From Roseburia sp. (GTDB taxonomy: Bacteria; Bacillota; Clostridia; Lachnospirales; Lachnospiraceae), in the NCBI GenBank assembly GCA_017549185.1, contig JAFYVJ010000014.1, forward strand, positions 1 through 64,000: DNA of 64,000 nt, read 5' to 3'. The translations under genes were made by a program, and so were the position numbers. Below are positions 26,623-33,083 of the stretch, piece by piece. The number at the start of each line of letters is the position of its first letter. Within the stretch, counting starts at the first letter, position 1. Under the pieces are notes generated by a model, which saw only the letters and a program-made list of their open reading frames with translations, had not been told where the DNA came from and searched no databases.

Positions 26623-27474
26623 ATGAAGTATAAAAATAATCAACAGATTTTCTGTTATAGAGAACATGAGGTGGAACCGGATATTAGAGTTCCACTCTTA
26701 CATTTTAATCTTTTCGAAGAAGTAGAAGGAATTCGGCATTGCTTTACTACCAGAGGAGGTGGTATTAGTGAGAACGAATTTGCGACAATGAATTTTAGCT
26801 TTATCAGAGGGGATAAAGAAGAAGCAGTACTGGAAAATTATCGTAGAATAGGTCTTGCTATGCGGACTGAGATAGGGCACTTTGTATGTACTGACCAGAC
26901 ACATACTACGAATGTTCGTAAAGTGACGGAAGTAGATGCCGGAAAAGGTGTTGTGCGACCGAAAGATTACACTGACGTAGATGGTTTGATTACAAATGAG
27001 CCGGGACTTGTGCTGTCTACCTTCTATGCGGATTGTGTACCGCTTTATTTTGTAGATCCGGTGCATAAAGCGATTGGTTTGTCGCATTCCGGCTGGCGTG
27101 GAACAGTAAATAAAATGGGAAAAGTGACGATTGAGGTGATGCAAAAAGAGTATGGAAGTAAGCCGGAGGATTTGTATTGTGCTATCGGTCCATCGATTTG
27201 TCAGGATTGTTATGAAGTAAGTCGTGATGTGGCAGAGGAATTTGCGAAGGCATTTCAGGGGTATGAAGATGAGATTTTATGGCAGAAGTCGGCAGAAAAG
27301 TTTCATCTGAATCTGTGGAAAGCTAATGAAATTGTATTGTTGGAAGCAGGTGTTTTGCAGGAGCATTTGGCAGTGACAAATATTTGTACTTGCTGTAATC
27401 ATGAGGAGCTTTTTTCACATAGAGCGAGTAAAGGCAAGCGTGGAAATCTCGCAGCGTTTCTTATGTTGGAATAA
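26623..27474 (+). CDS. pgeF: Peptidoglycan editing factor PgeF (YfiH/YlmD, laccase-domain family)
   Basis: 283 residues from the ATG at 26623, chosen because GGTGAG lies 6 bases upstream; the in-frame ATG at 26599 lies inside yraN. Family motifs with metal-binding Cys/His: CTDQTHTTNV, TFYADCVPLYFVDP, IGLSHSGWRGTVNKMG, IGPSICQDCYEV, CTCCNHEELFSHRASKGKRGNLAAFL. Family members remove misincorporated amino acids from peptidoglycan precursors or act as purine nucleoside phosphorylases. Probably cytoplasmic (no signal peptide). Confidence 0.88.
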   Translation: MKYKNNQQIFCYREHEVEPDIRVPLLHFNLFEEVEGIRHCFTTRGGGISENEFATMNFSFIRGDKEEAVLENYRRIGLAMRTEIGHFVCTDQTHTTNVRKVTEVDAGKGVVRPKDYTDVDGLITNEPGLVLSTFYADCVPLYFVDPVHKAIGLSHSGWRGTVNKMGKVTIEVMQKEYGSKPEDLYCAIGPSICQDCYEVSRDVAEEFAKAFQGYEDEILWQKSAEKFHLNLWKANEIVLLEAGVLQEHLAVTNICTCCNHEELFSHRASKGKRGNLAAFLMLE

Positions 27475-27550
27475 TTTTATGGATATTATAGCTGGTAAAA
27501 TGCATTCATTTCAGCAAGCTGAATGCCTGCATTTCATGAAAATTGCCTTG

Positions 27551-27565
27551 GCTCTGAATAGTTAC
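27551..27565 (+). repeat. Half-copy of dispersed CTGAATAGTTAC repeat
   Basis: GCTCTGAATAGTTAC, preceded by GCATTTCATGAAAATTGCCTTG, which closely matches the sequence before the copy at 23225. Located between pgeF and the M42 peptidase gene. Confidence 0.6.
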
Positions 27566-27634
27566 AAGTTGCTTTCTGTAGCAGGTTGATGAAATGAGAA
27601 ATGATAAAATAATATTAAGGAGTATAATGAGATT

Positions 27635-28672
27635 ATGCAGACAAAAGGATATGTAGATTATATTGTAGAGGAAACCAAGAATATTTTAGCGATTGACAGC
27701 CCATCCGGTTTTACAAAAGAGGTGGCAGAATATGTGATGGCACAGTATCGTGCGTTAGGTTATGAACCGGAACTTACCGTAAAAGGTGGTGTTTTGGTTG
27801 CTATCGGCGGAAAGAAGAAAGAAGATGCAGTGATGTTAGAGGCACATATCGATACATTAGGTGCTATGGTTACAGAAATCAAAGGGAACGGCAGACTTCG
27901 CGTGTCACCAATCGGCGGCATGAATGCGAATAATGCGGAAGCAGAGAATTGCCGCATTTACACCAGATTTTCCGGTAAATACGAAGGAACTTTGCAGATG
28001 GATAACGCTTCTGTACATGTAAATAAAGATTATGATGATGCGAAACGTAAATTTGCATCAATGGAAGTAGTATTAGATGAAAAAGTAAAATCGAAAGAAG
28101 ATACAGAAAAGCTTGGTATCATGGCAGGTGATATCGTATGTTTTGACCCAAGAACAGTAGTAACTGAGTCTGGTTATATCAAGAGCCGTTTCTTAGATGA
28201 TAAATTAAGCGTTGGTATTTTATTAGGTTATGCAAAATATTTAAAAGAAGAAAATATCGAACCAGAGCGTATGATTTATCATCACATCACCGTATACGAA
28301 GAGGTTGGACATGGCGGTGCAGCATCCATCCCGGCAGGCGTGACAGAAGTAATCTCTGTGGATATGGGATGTGTGGGTGATGGATTAAGCTGTGATGAAA
28401 CACAGGTATCTATCTGTGCAAAAGACAGCCGCGGACCTTATAACTATGATGTAGTGACAGGTCTTATCAAAGCTGCAAAAGAAAATGATATTGATTTTGC
28501 AGTAGATGTGTATCCATATTATGGTTCTGACGCGGATGTGGCATTGACAGCGGGATATGATATTAGACATGGTCTGATTGGTGCAGGTGTTTACGCTTCC
28601 CATGGTTATGAGAGAAGCCATAAGGACGGCGTGGAGAATACCTTTAAGCTGATTTGTGCTTATCTTGGATAA
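27635..28672 (+). CDS. M42 family metallo-aminopeptidase
   Basis: 345 residues; AAGGAG lies 12 bases before the start. Metal-site motifs of the M42/M20 clan: EAHIDTLGAMV, FLDDKLSVGI, YEEVGHGGA (catalytic Glu and metal Glu), VDMGCVG, and ASHGYERSHKDG near the C-terminus. Members are cytosolic dinuclear zinc or cobalt aminopeptidases that assemble into large complexes and trim peptides. An inserted beta domain at ~70-180 separates the first His from the rest as usual. Ends the core block; a bidirectional terminator follows. Confidence 0.9.
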   Translation: MQTKGYVDYIVEETKNILAIDSPSGFTKEVAEYVMAQYRALGYEPELTVKGGVLVAIGGKKKEDAVMLEAHIDTLGAMVTEIKGNGRLRVSPIGGMNANNAEAENCRIYTRFSGKYEGTLQMDNASVHVNKDYDDAKRKFASMEVVLDEKVKSKEDTEKLGIMAGDIVCFDPRTVVTESGYIKSRFLDDKLSVGILLGYAKYLKEENIEPERMIYHHITVYEEVGHGGAASIPAGVTEVISVDMGCVGDGLSCDETQVSICAKDSRGPYNYDVVTGLIKAAKENDIDFAVDVYPYYGSDADVALTAGYDIRHGLIGAGVYASHGYERSHKDGVENTFKLICAYLG

Positions 28673-28724
28673 TTTTGTCATAAAAGAAAAATTTAATCGT
28701 GTTGTACGGTTTGAAATGCAAATA

Positions 28725-28765
28725 AAAACTGCTATATTATCACTGATTGATAGTATAGCAGTTTT
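28725..28765. terminator. Bidirectional terminator between M42 gene and Rpn remnant
   Basis: AAAACTGCTATA (28725-28736) pairs with TATAGCAGTTTT (28754-28765), with a T-run on each strand. It separates convergent reading: the M42 gene on + and the Rpn remnant on -. Confidence 0.75.
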
Positions 28766-28768
28766 CTT

Positions 28769-29150
28769 CTATTTCCAGTATTTCAAAAGGGCATCATTTG
28801 CCTGCTTGTCGGTTAATGAAAATTCTAATTTCAAGCGTTCTAAGGTGATATCCTTCGTAGCTTTTAATGCCATGCAAGTATGAATCAAAGCAATGATGCC
28901 TTGACTAAGACCTTCGGTAATTCCTTCTGATTTTCCCACAGCCCTTGCCTCTCTTAATTTATCCGATGGTAATGGTAAAACTTTTCCACCCATAACATCA
29001 CCCATCCTTTTTTGTAAAGCATTGTAATTATTCAGTACCTTCATAATTACAATGCAAAAATCCATTTATAATTGCCTACGGCAACAAAATCAGCAAGTTC
29101 TTTTCAAAAACTGCACTGATAGAATAGCTTTTTGTTTTAAACCTAAAGTA
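28769..29150 (-). pseudogene. Remnant of an Rpn-type nuclease gene
   Basis: The 3' part encodes GDVMGGKVLPLPSDKLREARA and an EGITEGLSQG tail, nearly identical to the end of the intact Rpn gene at 30214. Further upstream on this strand (to ~29150), DNA still matches the FEKNLLILLPY region of that gene but frames are broken and the middle is deleted. An ATG at 29065 could give 98 residues without the nuclease core. Likely the degraded relic of an earlier copy. Confidence 0.75.
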
Positions 29151-29185
29151 AAAAAGATAAAGGAAATTAGGAGTATGAAGTGTTG

Positions 29186-29719
29186 TTATAGTTTTTTAGC
29201 TTTATTACATTCTTTTTCTAATGCAGGAAAATTAAGACAAATATTCTTTTTGCTGAAAGGTTCATCGGAAATATATATTCTGTATAATTCGTTTGCAAGA
29301 CGCTCAATTTCGGCTTGATGTGATTGGCACCAAGTAAGTTCTTTGATGCATAGTTTTTTCCAATGGCGAAGTTCATGTGTATCAGTAGGATGAATTTTAA
29401 GATCAATCTCGGAAATATATTCGTCTCGAACTGGAATCATATTATTAAGATTAAGAGCTGCCAGTATCGTACCATCTTTGTCGCGGATTTTACGAAAAGT
29501 AATGTTCTCACGCATGGATTCAAAATTTTTATTTTTCTTACTAGAATTAGAAGTAAATGGAATACAGAATTTGGAGCCATTTATTAAAATGATAATACCT
29601 AAAAATGGGCGATTCTGTTTTCTAATTTGAGGAGATACAGAAGGGATATTGTTATCTATATTATGTAGATTTCGGATATATTTCTTATTAACAGTGTATA
29701 ATTTAAATCGTTTGTTCAT
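29186..29719 (-). CDS. ToxN/AbiQ-type type III toxin (endoribonuclease)
   Basis: 177 residues from the ATG at 29719, behind GGAGGAAT. It matches the ToxN/AbiQ fold pattern: an N-terminal KLYTVNKKYIRNLHNIDNNIP, then RPFLGIIILINGSKFCIPFTSN, IRDKDGTILAALNLNNMIPV and a helical C-terminus. In known systems the toxin cuts cellular and phage RNA and is held inactive by a repeat-containing small RNA encoded just upstream; many such systems abort phage infection. The expected upstream parts are present: promoter, RNA unit and terminator-like hairpin. Flanked by Rpn relics, so probably acquired. Confidence 0.8.
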   Translation of the reverse strand: MNKRFKLYTVNKKYIRNLHNIDNNIPSVSPQIRKQNRPFLGIIILINGSKFCIPFTSNSSKKNKNFESMRENITFRKIRDKDGTILAALNLNNMIPVRDEYISEIDLKIHPTDTHELRHWKKLCIKELTWCQSHQAEIERLANELYRIYISDEPFSKKNICLNFPALEKECNKAKKL

Positions 29720-29730
29720 TATTCCTCCAT

Positions 29731-29759
29731 AACACAAGAGGCTATGCAGATGCATAGCC
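29731..29759 (-). terminator. Attenuating hairpin between antitoxin RNA and toxin gene
   Basis: On the minus strand GGCTATGCA-TC-TGCATAGCC is a perfect 9-bp stem followed by TCTTGTGTT. In type III toxin-antitoxin loci a leaky terminator at this spot keeps RNA in excess of toxin. It ends 12 bases before the toxin start codon. Confidence 0.7.
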
Positions 29760-29841
29760 CCTTGGTAGTATCCGTCGCAACGGAAAACTCTCATATAGAT
29801 TCCACTTAATGGTAGGACTCACCAAATGATTATTTATCATC
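29736..29841 (-). ncRNA. Candidate ToxI/antiQ-like antitoxin RNA
   Basis: Predicted transcript from the promoter at 29848-29876 to the hairpin at 29740-29759. Near 29785-29823 (minus strand) it reads GGTGA, four bases, CTACC, then TTAAGTG. From memory the ToxI repeat has the same order (GGTGA...CTACC...TTAAGTG), which folds as a pseudoknot. I see one clear unit and perhaps a partial second (GGATACTACC), fewer than in ToxIN. Position between promoter and toxin matches type III systems. Confidence 0.6.
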
Positions 29842-29847
29842 ATAATC

Positions 29848-29876
29848 ATTATACATAGAAGCCAGTTTGTATGCAA
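29848..29876 (-). promoter_or_regulatory. Promoter of the toxin-antitoxin locus
   Basis: On the minus strand TTGCAT (29876-29871), a 17-base spacer, then TATAAT (29853-29848). Ideal sigma-A spacing, directly upstream of the candidate antitoxin RNA. Confidence 0.7.
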
Positions 29877-29916
29877 TAAATTTTTTGTTAATTTTTTTTC
29901 TGTTTGCATTAATAGA

Positions 29917-30130
29917 GTATTGGAATAAAAGCAGGATTTTCAGTTACGAATATAACATTCACATGTGAAATAGTACTGTACCAACAGGGAACGGAAATGT
30001 ACGATAGATAAAGAATATATGGAATAATATCCTTTTGTGACATATAGTGAAGCAGAATGCTTTACACGCTATACGGATGAAAATTTGCTTTGAAAGTAGT
30101 CTAACATATATTGCGTAGATGTGCAAATAT
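29917..30130. repeat. Direct repeat R1, about 210 bp, beside the Rpn gene
   Basis: From GGAATAAAAGCAGGATTTTC to ATGTGCAAATA this stretch matches 31201-31412 in the same orientation, with scattered differences. It contains the palindrome-like ACATTCACATGTGAAATAG. Open frames in it are short, diverge between copies and lack ribosome sites, so I treat it as non-coding. Confidence 0.8.
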
Positions 30131-30156
30131 AAAAGTGTTCGATAGCTCTCTGAACA

Positions 30157-30198
30157 GTAATGCCATATCATCAAGAAAAAATGACGATATGGCATTAC
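30157..30198 (-). terminator. Hairpin downstream of the Rpn gene
   Basis: GTAATGCCATATC (30157-30169) pairs perfectly with GATATGGCATTAC (30186-30198) around a loop that is T-rich on the minus strand. It lies 15 bases after the Rpn stop codon. T-run after the stem is lacking, so termination is only likely. Confidence 0.5.
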
Positions 30199-30213
30199 GT
30201 GTTGTTAATCGTT

Positions 30214-31125
30214 TTATTTGAATATTTGTGCTTGAATTTGCTTCACAAATGCAATATCACATTCGGCAATTGCACAGATATCCTCAATTGGGATACAGCG
30301 TTTAAGCATATTGGCTATAACGGTGCTTTTTCCTTCATAAATACCTTCGCTAATTCCCTCAGCTCTTGCCTCTCTTAATTTATCCGATGGTAATGGTAAA
30401 ACCTTTCCACCCATAACATCACCTATCCTTTCTTGTAAAACAGGTTCTTTTTCTAATAAATAATTCATAACACGTCGCATCATTTGTAAAATATCGTGAA
30501 ACAAGCCTGTGTCATCATCATAGGTTATTTCACTTAACTTATGAATAATGTGGTCATATTCGGCTACTAATTGCGTACATCTTTCTGCATCAGAAGCAAT
30601 CTTTGAAAGCTCCTTCTCATAATTAATAATATAATACGGCAATAAAATCAGCAAGTTCTTTTCAAAAATTTCGTTAATGGAATAATTTTTAAGTTTTAAA
30701 ACAGGGACTTTGTATGTAATTTTCTGACCATCGGAAAACGTTATTTGTAGCGTTTCCTCTTTTAATGTGTTTTTTGTAGAACGCAAATAGATAATACAAG
30801 ACCTTGGAAAGTGAAGTTCGTTTGTGTGTTGGTGCTTAATGCTATCGGACAATGCAATCATGAAATCATACTCCACCATGCGAAGTACCATACTGCCATC
30901 GGTTCGGCTTTGACATTCAAAGTGATACACCAGACCATCTATCTGGTTGCAGCTGTCGGCGATTACCTTAGAAAGCAGTTTTTGGTATTCTTCCGGTAGG
31001 CGTACAACTTCAGTATCCACAGAGTAAGAAGTGTGGAACACTTCATTTACCAATGGAATGAGAAGCTTTGGCAGACGTTCTTGAATCGTCCGAAGCACAT
31101 CGTCAAAAATAGTGCTGTCGCTCAT
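30214..31125 (-). CDS. Rpn family recombination-promoting nuclease / PD-(D/E)XK transposase-like protein
   Basis: 303 residues; start at 31125 with GGAGGATT 3 bases upstream. The N-terminal domain shows the family pattern: FDDVLRTIQERLPKLLIPLVNEVF, then NQIDGLVYHFECQSRTDGSMVLRMVEYDFMIAL, where D, E-x-Q form the PD-(D/E)XK-like core. Tail: GDVMGGKVLPLPSDKLREARAEGISEGIYEG. Such genes spread widely in Lachnospiraceae and E. coli RpnA promotes recombination. It is flanked by ~210-bp direct repeats. Two further remnants of the family lie at 21256 and 28769. Confidence 0.8.
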   Translation of the reverse strand: MSDSTIFDDVLRTIQERLPKLLIPLVNEVFHTSYSVDTEVVRLPEEYQKLLSKVIADSCNQIDGLVYHFECQSRTDGSMVLRMVEYDFMIALSDSIKHQHTNELHFPRSCIIYLRSTKNTLKEETLQITFSDGQKITYKVPVLKLKNYSINEIFEKNLLILLPYYIINYEKELSKIASDAERCTQLVAEYDHIIHKLSEITYDDDTGLFHDILQMMRRVMNYLLEKEPVLQERIGDVMGGKVLPLPSDKLREARAEGISEGIYEGKSTVIANMLKRCIPIEDICAIAECDIAFVKQIQAQIFK

Positions 31126-31128
31126 CTA

Positions 31129-31180
31129 ATCCTCCTTGTTTTGCGAAGCAAAATCCGAGTCCTATGGCGAGGAGAGGATT
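31129..31180 (-). promoter_or_regulatory. Leader that can sequester the Rpn ribosome-binding site
   Basis: On the minus strand AATCCTC (31180-31174) can pair with GAGGATT (31135-31129), the ribosome site of the gene starting at 31125. TTTTGCTTCGCAAAA sits between (31153-31139). The layout and much of the sequence match the leader at 24069-24123. Confidence 0.55.
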
Positions 31181-31200
31181 TAGCCTCCTTGTATGTAGTT

Positions 31201-31412
31201 GTATTTTGGAATAAAAGCAGGATTTTCAGTTACGAATGTAACATTCACATGTGAAATAGTACTGTGCTAACAGGGCACGGAAATGTACAAAAGAAAAAGG
31301 ATATGAAGAACAACATCCTTTGTGTGATATATAGCAAAGCAGGATGCTTTGGGCTATATGAATGAAAATTTGCTTTGAAAGTAGTGTAACATAGGTTGCG
31401 AGGATGTGCAAT
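31201..31412. repeat. Direct repeat R2, about 210 bp, other side of the Rpn gene
   Basis: Second copy of R1, running from GGAATAAAAGCAGGATTTTC to GGATGTGCAATTAG. Together with the Rpn leader it fills the 305-base gap between Rpn and the XRE gene. Confidence 0.8.
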
Positions 31413-31430
31413 TAGAAAAATGGAAATAGC

Positions 31431-31763
31431 CTATGGCAGAATCCAGAATTTACTCATGTTCTCTAAACATTCGAGAAAAAATTGGCGTTTGGAAACCGGA
31501 CAGGATAGATACAGTTCACGGATACGTTCAGGTAAAGTATCGTTTTCAGGGGATTCGCCTTTTATCAAGTAGTCTAAACTTACACCTAAGATATTACTGA
31601 GTTCAATGAGATTTTCAATGGATAAACCGGCGATACCGCGTTCTACACCGCCATAATGTTTAATAGAAATATTAAGTTTCTCAGCAAGCTGTTCCTGTGT
31701 CAGACCTAATGCCTTTCTTTTTTCTTTTAAACGTTTTCCCATTTCAACTTTGTAATCACTCAT
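31431..31763 (-). CDS. XRE-family helix-turn-helix regulator
   Basis: 110 residues from the ATG at 31763, preferred over an upstream TTG at 31781 because AAAGGA lies 9 bases before it. HTH at ~7-60: MGKRLKEKRKALGLTQEQLAEKLNISIKHYGGVERGIAGLSIENLIELSNILGVSLDYLI. The C-terminal ~45 residues are helical. It is divergent from the lipoprotein gene, and an ATAACCT/AGGTTAT palindrome lies in that gene's promoter, so it probably represses that promoter and perhaps its own. Confidence 0.85.
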   Translation of the reverse strand: MSDYKVEMGKRLKEKRKALGLTQEQLAEKLNISIKHYGGVERGIAGLSIENLIELSNILGVSLDYLIKGESPENDTLPERIRELYLSCPVSKRQFFLECLENMSKFWILP

Positions 31764-31841
31764 ACCTAGATATCCTTTCAATAGTACTATATAGGTTTAG
31801 TTTACTATTACCTAATTATTACTAAAACAAAGTACGAGGTA

Positions 31842-31870
31842 TTGAAAAACATAACCTATAAGGTTATAAT
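31842..31870 (+). promoter_or_regulatory. Promoter with palindromic operator for the lipoprotein gene
   Basis: TTGAAA (31842-31847), 17 bases, TATAAT (31865-31870). The palindrome ATAACCT-ATA-AGGTTAT (31851-31867) covers the spacer and -10 box, an ideal repressor site. The divergent XRE gene is the obvious candidate binder. Confidence 0.6.
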
Positions 31871-31906
31871 TATTGAATAAAGTATGATAAAAAGGAGATT
31901 GAGATT

Positions 31907-33046
31907 ATGAAAAGTAAATATGTTAGTTTAATGTTTTTAGTGGCTATTAGTTTGTTAAGTGGTTGTAGTGATAAGAAAGATATTTCGGAAGTACATATTC
32001 CGGTAGAGAATGAAACAAACTCTTCCAAGCAGCAAAACAATACAGGGGAAGGTACAGAGGATACTTTATTTACACAGTCAGTACCAGACTATAATGAACC
32101 GGTATACGCAGTAAAAACAATAATGACGCCACGATACTCAGAAGATGAAGTTTCTGATTCTATAGGACAGCAAGTCATATTTTATAATGTAAATGGGGAC
32201 ATACTGTATAGTTTGGATATGCATGGAGAGGTAGATTATAAGAAGATTTACGATGAGACTGGAAATTTAAAAGAAGTATATGATTATTGGGATGATACAA
32301 GTTACTGGCAATATGATTATTTTGTATATGAGAATGGAAGAGTTAAAGAAAGGATGAGTCTTGAACAAGGAAATTCTTCTGTATTTGGAAATGAATCTTG
32401 GGAGTATGATGATGAAGGAAAAGTATTGAATTATTTTTGTTATGACGAAGGAGAAGATATTCAAGAAATATTTTATACATATGATAATGGCGTTCTTGCT
32501 CGAGAGGAAGAATATATAAATGATGAATTAGAGGAACAGATAGAATATATTTATGATGAATCTGGAAAGTGCATAAGGACAGAATGTACATATAGGTTAG
32601 GTAATGAAATGAGCACTTCCTATACAAATTATGAGTATGATGTTAATGGAAATAAAGTTAAGGAAGTTACAAAAAATTCAGAAGGACAGATAAAAAATCA
32701 TTATGAATGGATATATTATGATAACAACAATATGAAATCGTATATTCAATATATTGCAGGCAAAACGGATATAGGAATGATATCAAATTATGATATAAAT
32801 GGAAATCTTATTGAAGTAATTGATTATTCTTATGAAACATTAGGAACACATACCGTTCATGAGAATAGAAGTGTATATACATATGATGAAGAAAATAGAA
32901 GAACGTCATATGCTGTTTATAGAGATGGTGGAGAGTTTGCATACAGTGAGACAAAAGAATATATAAGATTATCGGATGAGGATTTTAAGACTGCGATAGA
33001 ATTTTTGGAAATGCAGTTAGAGGAAATTGAAAAAATTGGTGGATGA
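31907..33046 (+). CDS. Lipoprotein with YD/RHS-like repeats
   Basis: 379 residues; start behind AAGGAG. Lipoprotein signal peptide with lipobox LLSGC (Cys ~22), a Ser/Asn/Gln linker, then repeats of the type YDETGNLKEVYDYWDD, YENGRVKER, YDDEGKVLNYF, YDESGKCIRTECTY, YDVNGNKVKEV, YDINGNLIEVIDY. These resemble the YD repeats of RHS proteins, which form beta shells or sheets. No toxin domain follows. Probably anchored on the outer face of the membrane. Starts 38 bases before the end of the gap to the giant surface protein gene, so likely co-transcribed with it. Confidence 0.75.
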   Translation: MKSKYVSLMFLVAISLLSGCSDKKDISEVHIPVENETNSSKQQNNTGEGTEDTLFTQSVPDYNEPVYAVKTIMTPRYSEDEVSDSIGQQVIFYNVNGDILYSLDMHGEVDYKKIYDETGNLKEVYDYWDDTSYWQYDYFVYENGRVKERMSLEQGNSSVFGNESWEYDDEGKVLNYFCYDEGEDIQEIFYTYDNGVLAREEEYINDELEEQIEYIYDESGKCIRTECTYRLGNEMSTSYTNYEYDVNGNKVKEVTKNSEGQIKNHYEWIYYDNNNMKSYIQYIAGKTDIGMISNYDINGNLIEVIDYSYETLGTHTVHENRSVYTYDEENRRTSYAVYRDGGEFAYSETKEYIRLSDEDFKTAIEFLEMQLEEIEKIGG

Positions 33047-33083
33047 TTTGAAATCGTATGCCATATAGGAGAGTAGAATAGAA

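Noticed and set aside
29959..30195. Minus-strand frame of 78 codons in repeat R1 (and its 61-codon counterpart in R2)
   Set aside because: The two repeat copies differ in frame and length, neither has a convincing ribosome site, and the predicted proteins are Phe/Ile/Cys-rich nonsense. Treated as non-coding repeat.
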